Of a stretch of 27,263 bases of DNA, positions 15,682-23,323 are shown one piece after another (positions within the stretch are counted from its first letter, which is position 1; every line of letters starts with the position of its first letter). The notes under the pieces were generated by a model. That model made no database searches, was not told the DNA's origin, and worked only from the letters and a program-made list of their open reading frames with translations. The stretch spans positions 1-27,263 of the forward strand of contig JANLID010000256.1 in assembly GCA_024654105.1 (NCBI GenBank), written 5' to 3'. A program made the position numbers and the translations under genes. Origin of the DNA: Gallionella sp. (GTDB lineage: Bacteria; Pseudomonadota; Gammaproteobacteria; Burkholderiales; Gallionellaceae).

Positions 15682-17745
15682 CTATGATGTTTCGAGTAGC
15701 CCATTATGCCGCAACAATGCGTCGATGCTCGGCTCGCGCCCGCGGAACGCGCTGAACGAATCCATCGCGCCGCGGCTGCCGCCCATTGCCAGTATCTCGC
15801 TGCGGAAGCGCGCGCCGACATCGGGGTTCAGCACGCCGTTTTCCTCGAACAGGCTGTACGCATCGGCGGACAGCACTTCCGCCCATTTGTAGCTGTAATA
15901 GCCCGCCGCATAACCGCCGGCGAAGATATGCGCGAAGCTGTGCGGGAAGCGGTGGAATGCGGGTGGGATCAGCACCGCCACTTCGGCGCGCACTTCGTCG
16001 AGCAACTGGAGAATGGACTTGCCTCCGCCCGCCTCGAAGTTGCTGTGCATCAGCATGTCGAACAGCGAAAATTCGATCTGGCGCAGGGTCTGCAGGCCGC
16101 TCTGGAAATTCTTCGCGGCGAGCATCTTGTCGAACAATGCGCGCGGCAACGTCTCGCCGCTGCCGGCATGGCGCGTCATGCCGCGCAGCACCTCCCATTC
16201 CCAGCAGAAATTTTCCATGAATTGGCTGGGCAGCTCCACCGCATCCCATTCCACGCCATGGATGCCGGACACGGCGAGGTCTTCCACTTCGGTGAGCAGG
16301 TGGTGCAGGCCGTGGCCGAATTCGTGGAACAGCGTGATCACTTCGTCGTGCGTGAGCATGGCTGGTTTTCCGCCCACGGGTGCTGCAAAATTGCAATTCA
16401 AATATGCCACTGGCGTTTGTATGCCTTCTGCCTTCTGTCCTCTGTCATCTGTCTTCTGAATGCGGCGGCGCGTGATTACGTCGTCCATCCACGCCCCGCC
16501 GCGCTTGCTGTTGCGCGCATACAGGTCGAGATAGAACCGGCCAACCAGTTGCCCCTGCGCGTTGCGGATGTCGAAGAAACGCACATCGTCATGCCAGACA
16601 GGCGCGACGGAAGCCTTGATTTGCAAGCCATACAGCGTCTCGACCAGCTTGAACATGCCGGGCAGCACCGCGTCTTCGGGGAAATACTGCTTCACTTCCT
16701 GTTCGGAAAAGGCGTAGCGTTGTTCGCGCAGCTTTTCACTAGCATAACTGATGTCCCAGGACTGCAATGTCTGCAAGCCCAGTTCGGCGCGCGCAAACTC
16801 GCGCAACTCAACCAGGTCTTTTTCGGCGAAAGGGCGCGCGCGCTGCGCCAGCTCGCGCATGAACCCGATCACCTGCTGCGGCGATTCCGCCATCTTGCTC
16901 GCCAGCGACACTTCTCCGTAGTTGGCGAAGCCCAGCAGGCTTGCCTCCTCGCCGCGCAGTTGCACGATCTCGTCCATCAGCGGCGTGTTGTCCTGTTCCG
17001 CTTTACCGAGCTCGCTGGCGCGTGTGCCATAGGCGCGGTACATTTTTTCACGCAAGGTACGGTTGTCGGCAAATTGCATCACCGGCATGTAGGACGGCGC
17101 CTTCAAGGTAAACAGCCAGCCGGTTCCCCCCGCTTCGACAGCGGCTTCCTGCGCCGTCTGCAGCACATCCTCAGGCAGGCCGCCCAGTTCACCCTTGTCC
17201 TCGATAACCAGCGTGTAATCGTTGGTCGCATCGAGCAGGTTGTCGGAAAAACGCGACGACAATTCGGACAAACGCTCCTGGATTTCCAGATAGCGCGCTT
17301 TCTTGTCCTCCGGCAACCCCGCTCCGCCGAGGCGAAAATCGCGCAGTTCGTTCTCGATGATCTTCTTGCGCGTCGCGCTCAAACCGTCGAACTCAGGGCT
17401 ATTGCGCAACACCTTGAATTTTTCGAACAGCGCGAGATTCTGCCCGAGTTCGGCGTAATACTGGGTGATCTTCGGCAGTGCCGCGTTATATACCTCGCGC
17501 AACTCGGGCGAATTCATCACCGCGTTCAGATGCCCAACCGGTCCCCACGCGCGCGACAGCCGTTCGTTGGCGTCTTCCATCGGCACGATGAAATTCTGCC
17601 AGGTGGGCGGTGTGCTATCGCCCAGCAGCCGCGCGATCAGCGCACGATTTTCCGCCAGCAGTTGGTCGATCGCCGGTGAGACATGTTCGGGTTTGATCTC
17701 CGCGAAACGCGGCAGACCTGAAAAATCGAGTAACGGGTTCATCAA
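15682..17745 (-). CDS. prlC: Oligopeptidase A, M3 family
   Basis: 687 residues, slightly longer than the usual 680. M3 zinc peptidase with HEFGHGLHH (His474, Glu475, His478) and the downstream Glu in SGIHGVEWDAVELPSQFMENF. It degrades signal peptides and other short peptides in the cytoplasm. It carries an extra block at about residues 430-441 (TDDRGQKAE in the middle), between GGAWMDDVITRRRI and TPVAYLNCNF, two stretches nearly adjacent in most family members. That block is encoded by heptamer repeats at 16423-16458. The reading frame is kept and the catalytic motif is intact, so the enzyme may still work. First gene of a two-gene operon. Confidence 0.93.
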   Translation of the reverse strand: MMNPLLDFSGLPRFAEIKPEHVSPAIDQLLAENRALIARLLGDSTPPTWQNFIVPMEDANERLSRAWGPVGHLNAVMNSPELREVYNAALPKITQYYAELGQNLALFEKFKVLRNSPEFDGLSATRKKIIENELRDFRLGGAGLPEDKKARYLEIQERLSELSSRFSDNLLDATNDYTLVIEDKGELGGLPEDVLQTAQEAAVEAGGTGWLFTLKAPSYMPVMQFADNRTLREKMYRAYGTRASELGKAEQDNTPLMDEIVQLRGEEASLLGFANYGEVSLASKMAESPQQVIGFMRELAQRARPFAEKDLVELREFARAELGLQTLQSWDISYASEKLREQRYAFSEQEVKQYFPEDAVLPGMFKLVETLYGLQIKASVAPVWHDDVRFFDIRNAQGQLVGRFYLDLYARNSKRGGAWMDDVITRRRIQKTDDRGQKAEGIQTPVAYLNCNFAAPVGGKPAMLTHDEVITLFHEFGHGLHHLLTEVEDLAVSGIHGVEWDAVELPSQFMENFCWEWEVLRGMTRHAGSGETLPRALFDKMLAAKNFQSGLQTLRQIEFSLFDMLMHSNFEAGGGKSILQLLDEVRAEVAVLIPPAFHRFPHSFAHIFAGGYAAGYYSYKWAEVLSADAYSLFEENGVLNPDVGARFRSEILAMGGSRGAMDSFSAFRGREPSIDALLRHNGLLETS
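16423..16458. repeat. Heptamer tandem array B inside prlC
   Basis: Five seven-base units plus one base on the plus strand: GCCTTCT, GCCTTCT, GTCCTCT, GTCATCT, GTCTTCT. On the coding (minus) strand this reads as AGACAGA/TGACAGA/GGACAGA/AGGCAGA and is translated as KTDDRGQKAEG. The same heptamer family occurs at 24922-24956 and 25026-25049. The array lies inside an open reading frame of a conserved peptidase without breaking it. Confidence 0.88.
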
Positions 17746-17917
17746 GGGTTCCCCTGAAAAATCAATGGGTGGCGTTCATCAGTCATGCCACGATGACTGC
17801 GCCACTGTACCGTTTGCATTATCGCACCGCTCGGGCATGCGGTTGCTGATAAATATACCCAGGAAAACCGGAAAACATCGTTCCTGCATCTCGGCGCAGC
17901 TCATTCAGTGAGCCACC

Positions 17918-17940
17918 AAAAAGGGTGTCCGAAGACACCC
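17918..17940 (-). terminator. Intrinsic terminator behind the PstS-like gene
   Basis: Read on the minus strand: GGGTGTC, a TTCG tetraloop, GACACCC, then TTTTT. The 7-bp perfect stem with a stable tetraloop and U-run lies 89 bases after the stop of the substrate-binding protein gene. The rest of the 17746-18028 gap shows only the prlC upstream region. Confidence 0.85.
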
Positions 17941-18028
17941 ACAGGTAGGTAAAAGAATGGCCTGATTTTGTATGGCGGCCAATCAGTTCGTGCTATATCG
18001 CAACCAGGCCGGAAAAGTTTAATCTGCG

Positions 18029-18817
18029 CTATTTTTTTACCCTTATATGCTTCAGCGAGGCCGCTATCTCTTGCCCTTCAGGACTCATGGCAAAGTCAAC
18101 GAAGGCCGTTATATTGCTGTTGGCATTTTCCTTTGTGACTACGTTGTAGTCTTGATAAAATTTGTATTTGGAAGGAAATGAGTTCTCATCTGGCAGATAA
18201 CCATCTATGGTTATAACCTTGACATCAGGGCTTTCATAACCGTAAATCTGAAGCCCCATGGCGCCTTCATTGGCTTCAACCAGCTTGTTGGTTGACGCCA
18301 CTGGATTCCCTTCCTGCGTCAATCTATTTATGTCTTTGCCAAATGGAGCCGACCTTTTGGCAAAAATTGTGGTTGTGCAGGGCTGCAGGAGGACATTTTT
18401 TATTTCTGAATCATTGCCACCAACCTCTTTCCAGTTTTTTACCTTGCCAGAGAGGATATCCTTAAGCTGTTGTAGCTGAAGGTTGTTTATCGGGTTGGCC
18501 TTGTTAACCAGCACAACGGTGGGAGCCCTGGCTATAACCTTGTTGGCGGTTCCATCAGGAAGATAGGTGAGCACAACTTCATGGGTGCTTACGCCGATAT
18601 CTACCAACCCGTTGCTGGCCTTGTAAATACCTGCGGCGCAAGCCGCTGTTTCAACCTTCACTTCTGTTCCGGTTTTTTTCGTAAAGGCGACCCCTAACTT
18701 TTCTGCCAAAGGCGCCGTGCATGGGTCACCAAGAATGCCGATTGCTTCTGCGGCCACACCGCTTCGCACAAATACAATCGAGAAAAATAATGTTGCAATA
18801 AATGTGCGTTTTTTCAT
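18029..18817 (-). CDS. PstS-like periplasmic substrate-binding protein
   Basis: 262 residues with a signal peptide (MKKRTFIATLFFSIVFVRSGVAA) and no lipobox, so it is a soluble periplasmic protein. The mature part is of the PBP-like/PF12849 class: IGILGDPCTAPLAEKLGVAFTKK, then VDIGVSTHEVV, a TIFAKRS segment and EGAMGLQIYGYE. Four Cys residues (PCTAP, ACAAG, PCTTT) could form disulfides. The class binds oxyanions such as phosphate, sulfate or tungstate; no ABC transporter genes are adjacent, so it may be an orphan receptor. The usual PstS phosphate-loop motif GSGS is not seen, so the ligand is open. Terminated by the hairpin at 17918-17940. Confidence 0.7.
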   Translation of the reverse strand: MKKRTFIATLFFSIVFVRSGVAAEAIGILGDPCTAPLAEKLGVAFTKKTGTEVKVETAACAAGIYKASNGLVDIGVSTHEVVLTYLPDGTANKVIARAPTVVLVNKANPINNLQLQQLKDILSGKVKNWKEVGGNDSEIKNVLLQPCTTTIFAKRSAPFGKDINRLTQEGNPVASTNKLVEANEGAMGLQIYGYESPDVKVITIDGYLPDENSFPSKYKFYQDYNVVTKENANSNITAFVDFAMSPEGQEIAASLKHIRVKK

Positions 18818-19009
18818 AATTACATCCCCTGTTCAAAAATTAACCTGGAAACCGCGGTTGACCGTTTGTGTTTCCATGAAAAGCCTCGTAAGGATTAATC
18901 TTCGCGCTTTTCTTCAACTGCGTTTTCAGAATTAACCCTTACATACTATATTCGCCTCATGCCGGTTATTGAGTACCGTTTCTCAGCCGGAAAACCTTAG
19001 CAGCTTCGC

Positions 19010-20020
19010 TTAATGCGCCTTGAACTTGACCTTGTATTTCAGGTCGGTCTGACCTGCCAGCCAATCAACAGACTTCCCATTGATCTCAGCATAGGGATAC
19101 ATGAAATAGTTCAGCGGACCGTCATTCTGGCGCGGGTTCAGGTAATAGCCCCTGCCGCCCCTGGCCAGCGCAATCCGGTACTGGTCAACGCCGCCAAAAT
19201 AATAATCGATCTTGTCTTGCGCACCCTTGATGTCCAGTTTGTCCACCAGCATGATCTTTCTGACATCTGCCGGATCCGCCGGCACCCAGCCGTAGCCGGG
19301 TACATAGAACTCAGCCCAGCAGTGATGCCCGCCGGTCATATCCTCGTCATCCTTCTTTCCCAGCCTGAGACCGAACACCTCACGCGCCGGTACGCCGGCT
19401 GCCCGGGCAACTGAAACAAAGACCGAGCTTATATCAGCACACTTGCCGCTCCTCTTTGTAATTTGTATATCAACTTCCCCGGTGCCACACCCCTTGGTAT
19501 CCGGGTTCCTTACCGTATTTTCAACCACCCACTGGTAAACGGCGCGAGCCTTTTCACTAATTTTCTGCTTGCTATTGGTTACGCTCAGGGCAATCTCTTT
19601 GACCTTGCCGTCCGTCGGAATGAACTTGGAACTCTTGAGGTACTCTTGTATCTCGACAGGAATAGCGGGCTCCACTGCGGGAAAATCTTTCTTGGTCAAC
19701 TCCATGGCGGTGGCATCGAAGGTCAGGGTAATAGCCCGGTCCTTGGTGGGTGTTGCCCACTCGGCATACAGGGCAAGGTTGCCGGTTTCTTTCTCACCAT
19801 AAACACCGCTTTGCGTGAAGTTGCCGTTGATTCGGACGTTCGATATATCCTGCGTACTGTTCGAGACAGGGTAGGGAATCCAGACCCTGACATCCTTGCT
19901 GTCATCCGGGGCGGCGATGGTAACGGCAAGTTCGACTTCTCCGCTCCGGTCCTTGGCCATCGAGGAACCGGGGACAACAAACAGCGCAAATAGAAGCACC
20001 GATAATATTCGTGTAATCAT
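19010..20020 (-). CDS. Secreted transglutaminase-like protein
   Basis: 336 residues with a signal peptide (MITRILSVLLFALFVVPGSSMA). A beta-rich N-terminal half is followed by a transglutaminase-like papain-fold domain: Cys194 in KRSGKCADISSVFVSVARAAG, His233 in GGHHCWAEFYVPG and Asp249 in WVPADPADVRK, the full Cys-His-Asp triad. Prokaryotic members act as cysteine proteases or peptide-modifying enzymes; the target is unknown. Expected in the periplasm. It lies between the PstS-like gene (192 bases downstream) and a small unknown gene 22 bases upstream that probably shares its transcript. Confidence 0.83.
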   Translation of the reverse strand: MITRILSVLLFALFVVPGSSMAKDRSGEVELAVTIAAPDDSKDVRVWIPYPVSNSTQDISNVRINGNFTQSGVYGEKETGNLALYAEWATPTKDRAITLTFDATAMELTKKDFPAVEPAIPVEIQEYLKSSKFIPTDGKVKEIALSVTNSKQKISEKARAVYQWVVENTVRNPDTKGCGTGEVDIQITKRSGKCADISSVFVSVARAAGVPAREVFGLRLGKKDDEDMTGGHHCWAEFYVPGYGWVPADPADVRKIMLVDKLDIKGAQDKIDYYFGGVDQYRIALARGGRGYYLNPRQNDGPLNYFMYPYAEINGKSVDWLAGQTDLKYKVKFKAH

Positions 20021-20042
20021 TTTGAACTCCTTATCTTTACAA

Positions 20043-20405
20043 TTAAAAAAACAACATGGGACAGCAATGGCTCTTTGAATTTAATCTTTCGTGCTTGAGG
20101 TCAAGTTCGAGTTTTTTGGACAATGCGACGACAAGGTTACGATCGGAATCATCATGTTTGGTCATGGTCAGCCCGCTGACATTTCGGCGGTATTTGAGTA
20201 CGCCAGCCACAAGGCTGGTTATCCTCGTTAGCCCCAGGCTGCCTGCGCCCTTTGACGCAAAGCAGTCCACCCGAACATGCCCTTTTGGTCGTATTGAATG
20301 CCGCTGAACGGTAAATAGAATGTGATCCGGTGAAAGAGCCGTGCGCAGCAATTCCAGTTCATTGCAGAATTTTTCTTCATTGCAGAATTTTTCAAGATGA
20401 GTCAT
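20043..20405 (-). CDS. Hypothetical protein with a duplicated EKFCNE segment
   Basis: 120 residues from the start at 20405 (MTHLEKFCNEEKFCNELEL), preceded by GGGGGC on the minus strand; a start ten codons further up is possible. I do not recognise the family. The middle (PDHILFTVQRHSIRPKGHVRVDCFASKGAGSLG in outline) looks like a folded beta-rich protein; the end is lysine/aspartate-rich. No signal peptide or membrane segment. The N-terminus contains a perfect 18-base duplication. It ends 22 bases before the transglutaminase-like gene, and the two probably form one unit with the repeat copy at 20489-20778 lying upstream. Confidence 0.5.
   Translation of the reverse strand: MTHLEKFCNEEKFCNELELLRTALSPDHILFTVQRHSIRPKGHVRVDCFASKGAGSLGLTRITSLVAGVLKYRRNVSGLTMTKHDDSDRNLVVALSKKLELDLKHERLNSKSHCCPMLFF
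20358..20393. repeat. Perfect 18-base tandem duplication
   Basis: TTCATTGCAGAATTTTTC occurs twice back to back (20358-20375 and 20376-20393). It lies at the start of the small unknown gene and adds six residues in frame (EKFCNE twice). Two identical copies point to recent slippage or to a sequencing/assembly effect. Confidence 0.9.
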
Positions 20406-20488
20406 GGCTGCCCCCGTCAAATGCAAAAAAGGCACGGCCAGAACTTGTGAAGGAAGGCAGAAGATGATAACTACGCCAATTCCCGTTG

Positions 20489-20778
20489 ATGGAATTCGCG
20501 CGTATGGAAAGCTCCGATAAACTTGACTGTGCGACGGGTTCGTCGCGAACGGCCGGAGCCTCGCACCTCATAGGATCTGCAGACCTGCACGCTGGCAGCG
20601 CTTTGATACGGTACTTTCCGTCGCACTTGAATCAGGTCAGCCACACACTGGCCGTCAGACCCGGTTTATCTTCCACATGAAGAATAAATACGGCGTTACG
20701 GCGAGCCAACCAGAAACCAATACGACAGCGGTTGGAATAATAACAAACTTTAAATGGGTTTGGTTGGAAATTTAAAGT
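20489..20778. repeat. 290-bp direct repeat, copy 1
   Basis: Begins ATGGAATTCGCGCGTATGG and ends GGAAATTTAAAGT; aligned by eye to copy 2 at 23324-23612 it has about 32 differences in 290 positions, near 89% identity with one single-base gap. Internal features: hairpin GCGACG-GGTT-CGTCGC (20531-20546) and the outer pair GACCTG/CAGGTC. A 31-codon frame on the minus strand (20655-20750) reads as one membrane-like helix in both copies without any start codon. Copy 1 lies 84 bases upstream of the small unknown gene on the minus strand. No transposase or RNA family is recognised. The rest of the 20406-20904 gap contains only the hairpin at 20803-20818. Confidence 0.85.
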
Positions 20779-20802
20779 CACCCATAGGGGATCCGTAAAT
20801 CC

Positions 20803-20818
20803 CTCGCCTAAAGGCGAG
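20803..20818. other. Short perfect hairpin downstream of pit
   Basis: CTCGCC-TAAA-GGCGAG, a 6-bp GC-rich stem with a four-base loop, 87 bases behind the pit stop. On the minus strand it is followed by GGATTTACGG, which is not a U-run, so it is at best a weak terminator. A 10-base palindrome CAGGTACCTG lies between it and the gene. Confidence 0.4.
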
Positions 20819-20904
20819 AGTCGTTAAACGGGAAACAGGTACCTGTGTAAACTTAAGCAGGCCGCCCCTACCATTCTTGTTTCATCGCCCACCATTCTGC
20901 CGGC

Positions 20905-21978
20905 TCAAATAATCTTGACCACGCACCATGCTGCGACGGCAGCAAGTGGCAAGGTCGCCACCCAGGACAGAAACACGTTGCGCAGGGCATGCCGGTCGAG
21001 CGTTTTTGCGCTGGCTCCTACGCCAGCAATGGAGCCGACCGATACATGGGTAGTCGAAACCGGCAAACCAAATTTGCTCGCGAACAGTACAAGCGTTGCC
21101 GTGATCAAGTTCGCTGCCAAACCCTGCGCATGATCCATATGTGTTATGCGTTGACTCATTGTTTCGGCAACTTTTCTGGCGAATAAAAGTCCGCCAACTG
21201 CCATTGTGATACCGATCAAGGCGAACGATACCCGGTTGTCGAGCAGGTGGCTGGCGATGAGCAAGGCGGCCAGCTTCGGTGTGTCGTTTACGCCGCGTGC
21301 GAAACAAATCGACATTGCAGACAATACATGCAAGCGATCCAGACTGCGAGATACCGAGATGCGTGCTTGGATATCAAGGCGCTCGCAAGTTGTATCGGGA
21401 GACAGAACGATGCTCGGCGCGGAGAATTGGTTGACCAGCGTGCCATCGCTTACTGGTATGGGAGGAGACGTGATCAGGCAGACACAATCCTTTTCGACCG
21501 GGCGCAGGCAAAAGAGTCGGTAAGCCAGCATACCAAGTACTGCCGCCAACATCGGACTGAACAGCAATGGCAGCAGAAATGCGTTTGCCAAGTTGGCAAA
21601 ATGCACTTCGCCCCCATTTTGGCCGAGGCCCGCACCGATCAACCCGCCAATCAAGGCATGTGTGGTGGAAACCGGAAAACCGAGTCGTGTTGCCAGGAAC
21701 ACGGTCATAGCAGTGCCGCTCGCGACACCCAGGATGAACAGCGGGGTACTGGTGATGGCGTCCGGTACCAGGCCCTTGCCGGAGAACTGTTCAACGAGCG
21801 TTCCCGCCAACATCCACGATGCCAGGCTTCCGGCAACTGTGGCAATGGTTGCGAATAGGAGCGCGTGGCGATAGCTTAGCGTGGCGGATCCCCAAACGGT
21901 CGCCAAGCCCTTGAAATTATCGTTTGCGCCATTGCTGAGAGAGGCAAACAGCACAGCGATAATCAGTAGCTCTTCCAT
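20905..21978 (-). CDS. Pit-family inorganic phosphate permease
   Basis: 357 residues, about ten membrane helices, PF01384 family. Both inverted halves carry the signatures: GANDNFKG (residues 17-24) with GFPVSTTHALIGG, and RGVNDTPKLAALL with GLPVSTTHVSVGS. The central loop (about residues 155-215) is hydrophilic. Pit carriers take up metal-phosphate by proton symport at low affinity and also let arsenate in. The start ATG at 21978 is preceded by GGAG; the sequence just upstream is the 5' end of an IS30 transposase gene, so that remnant lies where promoter and ribosome-binding site should be. It stands between arsM and the repeat copy at 20489. Confidence 0.88.
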   Translation of the reverse strand: MEELLIIAVLFASLSNGANDNFKGLATVWGSATLSYRHALLFATIATVAGSLASWMLAGTLVEQFSGKGLVPDAITSTPLFILGVASGTAMTVFLATRLGFPVSTTHALIGGLIGAGLGQNGGEVHFANLANAFLLPLLFSPMLAAVLGMLAYRLFCLRPVEKDCVCLITSPPIPVSDGTLVNQFSAPSIVLSPDTTCERLDIQARISVSRSLDRLHVLSAMSICFARGVNDTPKLAALLIASHLLDNRVSFALIGITMAVGGLLFARKVAETMSQRITHMDHAQGLAANLITATLVLFASKFGLPVSTTHVSVGSIAGVGASAKTLDRHALRNVFLSWVATLPLAAVAAWCVVKII

Positions 21979-22117
21979 CGTTTTCTCCGTTGCCCGCTGG
22001 TGAGCTGCTTATAATTCTTCATCTGTGCTCCTTTTACTTGGTCGCTTAAGTGGCTCCGATATTAACGCAGCTCGCCACCTGAATTCACTTACAAAAGTTG
22101 CACTTCAGAGTTGAATC
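21963..22117 (-). pseudogene. IS30-family transposase remnant (5' end only)
   Basis: On the minus strand a strong ribosome-binding site (AAAAGGAG) precedes ATG at 22022 and the frame MKNYKQLTSGQR, the typical start of IS30 transposases, after which the frame diverges and stops at 21963. Upstream of it lies the kind of sequence found at IS30 ends (AAGTGCAACTTTTGTAAGTG, about 22086-22105 on the complement). Only the left end and 12 codons survive; the cut point is about 21987, eight bases before the pit start codon. The outer limit near 22117 is approximate. Confidence 0.65.
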
Positions 22118-22177
22118 CGCCAAGTATTCATGCGGTTTTTGTGCTGTACGAATGCGGCAGCATTTAGCACGTCATGT

Positions 22178-23215
22178 TTAGCAGCAGCCCGAAGTAGTAC
22201 TGCTTTTATCCTGTACAAACGGGATGTCGCTGCCGCAACCGGGAAAAATTCCGTAGTGCTGGCCGAAGTCGCCGATGAATTTGAAGTGCTGCCGGAAGCG
22301 CGTGTCGTGCAGCATGCGCCAGGTGTTGCCGCAGACCGGGAAGATACGCCCGGCTTCGATGTCGTGATGCCCGTCGAGGACAAAGCGATGCGCATGATCG
22401 GGGATCGTGCCGCGATAGATCACTGCCTGCCCGTAATCCTCGCAAGCGGATTCCAGCCCATCCAGTTTGAACAGCCGATAGGTGGCCGAGTAAAAACGCA
22501 GATTGCCCACGCGCAGCGCGAGCTTCGGATCGGTAATATCCAGCGGACGGCTCTCGACCAGGCGCGGGTCGGCAAATCCATGTCGGTGCGCCAGCCGCAG
22601 AAAATCATTCCAGTACAGCGCGCCGCCCAGGCATTCGCCGTACAGCACGGGGTCGTTACGCACCGCATCCGGCACTCTGCGGTCGGCATAGACATCCGAG
22701 AAATAGAATTCGCCACCCGGCTTGAGCAGGCGATGCACTTCGCGCAGCACCGCATCCTTATCGGGAGAGAGATTGATCACGCAATTCGACACGATGACAT
22801 CGAAGCTGCCGCTTTCCAACCCGAGCTCATCGAGTTTCTCGATATAGCCCTGCTTGAATACAACGTTGTCAAAACCAAATTTTTCGATGTGATAGGCGCG
22901 ATAATTTTCCGCAACCGCAAGCTGTTCTTCGGTCATATCCACACCGACCACCTGCCCACGCGAACCTGCCAGTTGCGCCAGCGCATAGACATCACGACCG
23001 GAGCCGCTGCCCAAGTCCAGAATCCGGCAGCCTTCAAGTAGTGGCGGGCAAACCAGACCGCAGCCGTAGTAGCGCGACAACACTTCAGGGTGAATGTGCG
23101 CCAGTAGCGGCTTGAGCCAGGCCGGCACCCGAGAGGCATCGCAGCAGGCAGAAGTCTTCAGGTCATCTGAGTTTTGCAGTTGCTTGCCGTAATAATCCTT
23201 AACGATTTCATGCAT
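22178..23215 (-). CDS. arsM: Arsenite S-adenosylmethionine methyltransferase
   Basis: 345 residues from MHEIVKDYYG at 23215; a reading from 23425 runs through non-coding repeat DNA. SAM-binding motif I is ILDLGSGSGRDVYALA (residues 65-80) with GVDMTEEQL. Arsenic-binding Cys residues of ArsM are present: the pair Cys24-Cys25, Cys52, Cys145 in VSNCVINLSPDK and Cys195 in YGECLGGA. The protein ends in the Cys-rich GCC tail common in bacterial ArsM. It methylates As(III) stepwise using SAM and thiol reductants such as glutathione or thioredoxin, giving volatile or less retained products. No arsR, arsC or arsB is in the window. Next gene downstream is pit, next upstream (divergent) is gshA. Confidence 0.94.
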   Translation of the reverse strand: MHEIVKDYYGKQLQNSDDLKTSACCDASRVPAWLKPLLAHIHPEVLSRYYGCGLVCPPLLEGCRILDLGSGSGRDVYALAQLAGSRGQVVGVDMTEEQLAVAENYRAYHIEKFGFDNVVFKQGYIEKLDELGLESGSFDVIVSNCVINLSPDKDAVLREVHRLLKPGGEFYFSDVYADRRVPDAVRNDPVLYGECLGGALYWNDFLRLAHRHGFADPRLVESRPLDITDPKLALRVGNLRFYSATYRLFKLDGLESACEDYGQAVIYRGTIPDHAHRFVLDGHHDIEAGRIFPVCGNTWRMLHDTRFRQHFKFIGDFGQHYGIFPGCGSDIPFVQDKSSTTSGCC

Positions 23216-23232
23216 GGTATTCCCCTGAAATA

Positions 23233-23262
23233 ATTGTATGGTGATGAGACTGTAGTCGCCAA
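23233..23262 (-). promoter_or_regulatory. Possible promoter of arsM
   Basis: On the minus strand TTGGCG (23262-23257) and TACAAT (23238-23233) are 18 bases apart, with the arsM start 18 bases beyond the -10. GGGG at 23222-23225 is in ribosome-binding position. No ArsR-type or other palindrome is evident next to it. Confidence 0.35.
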
Positions 23263-23323
23263 CCAAAAAAGAACGACCAGACCTCGTTAAGAAAGACCGA
23301 TAGGATGTCCGCCAAGCCTCGTT

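Noticed and set aside
15706..17679. Plus-strand frame of 657 codons opposite prlC
   Set aside because: Antisense of a clear M3 peptidase on the minus strand; composition is that of a shadow frame.
20489..20680. Small plus-strand protein in repeat copy 1
   Set aside because: The frame is broken in copy 2 by a one-base gap and a stop, and substitutions do not favour silent positions.
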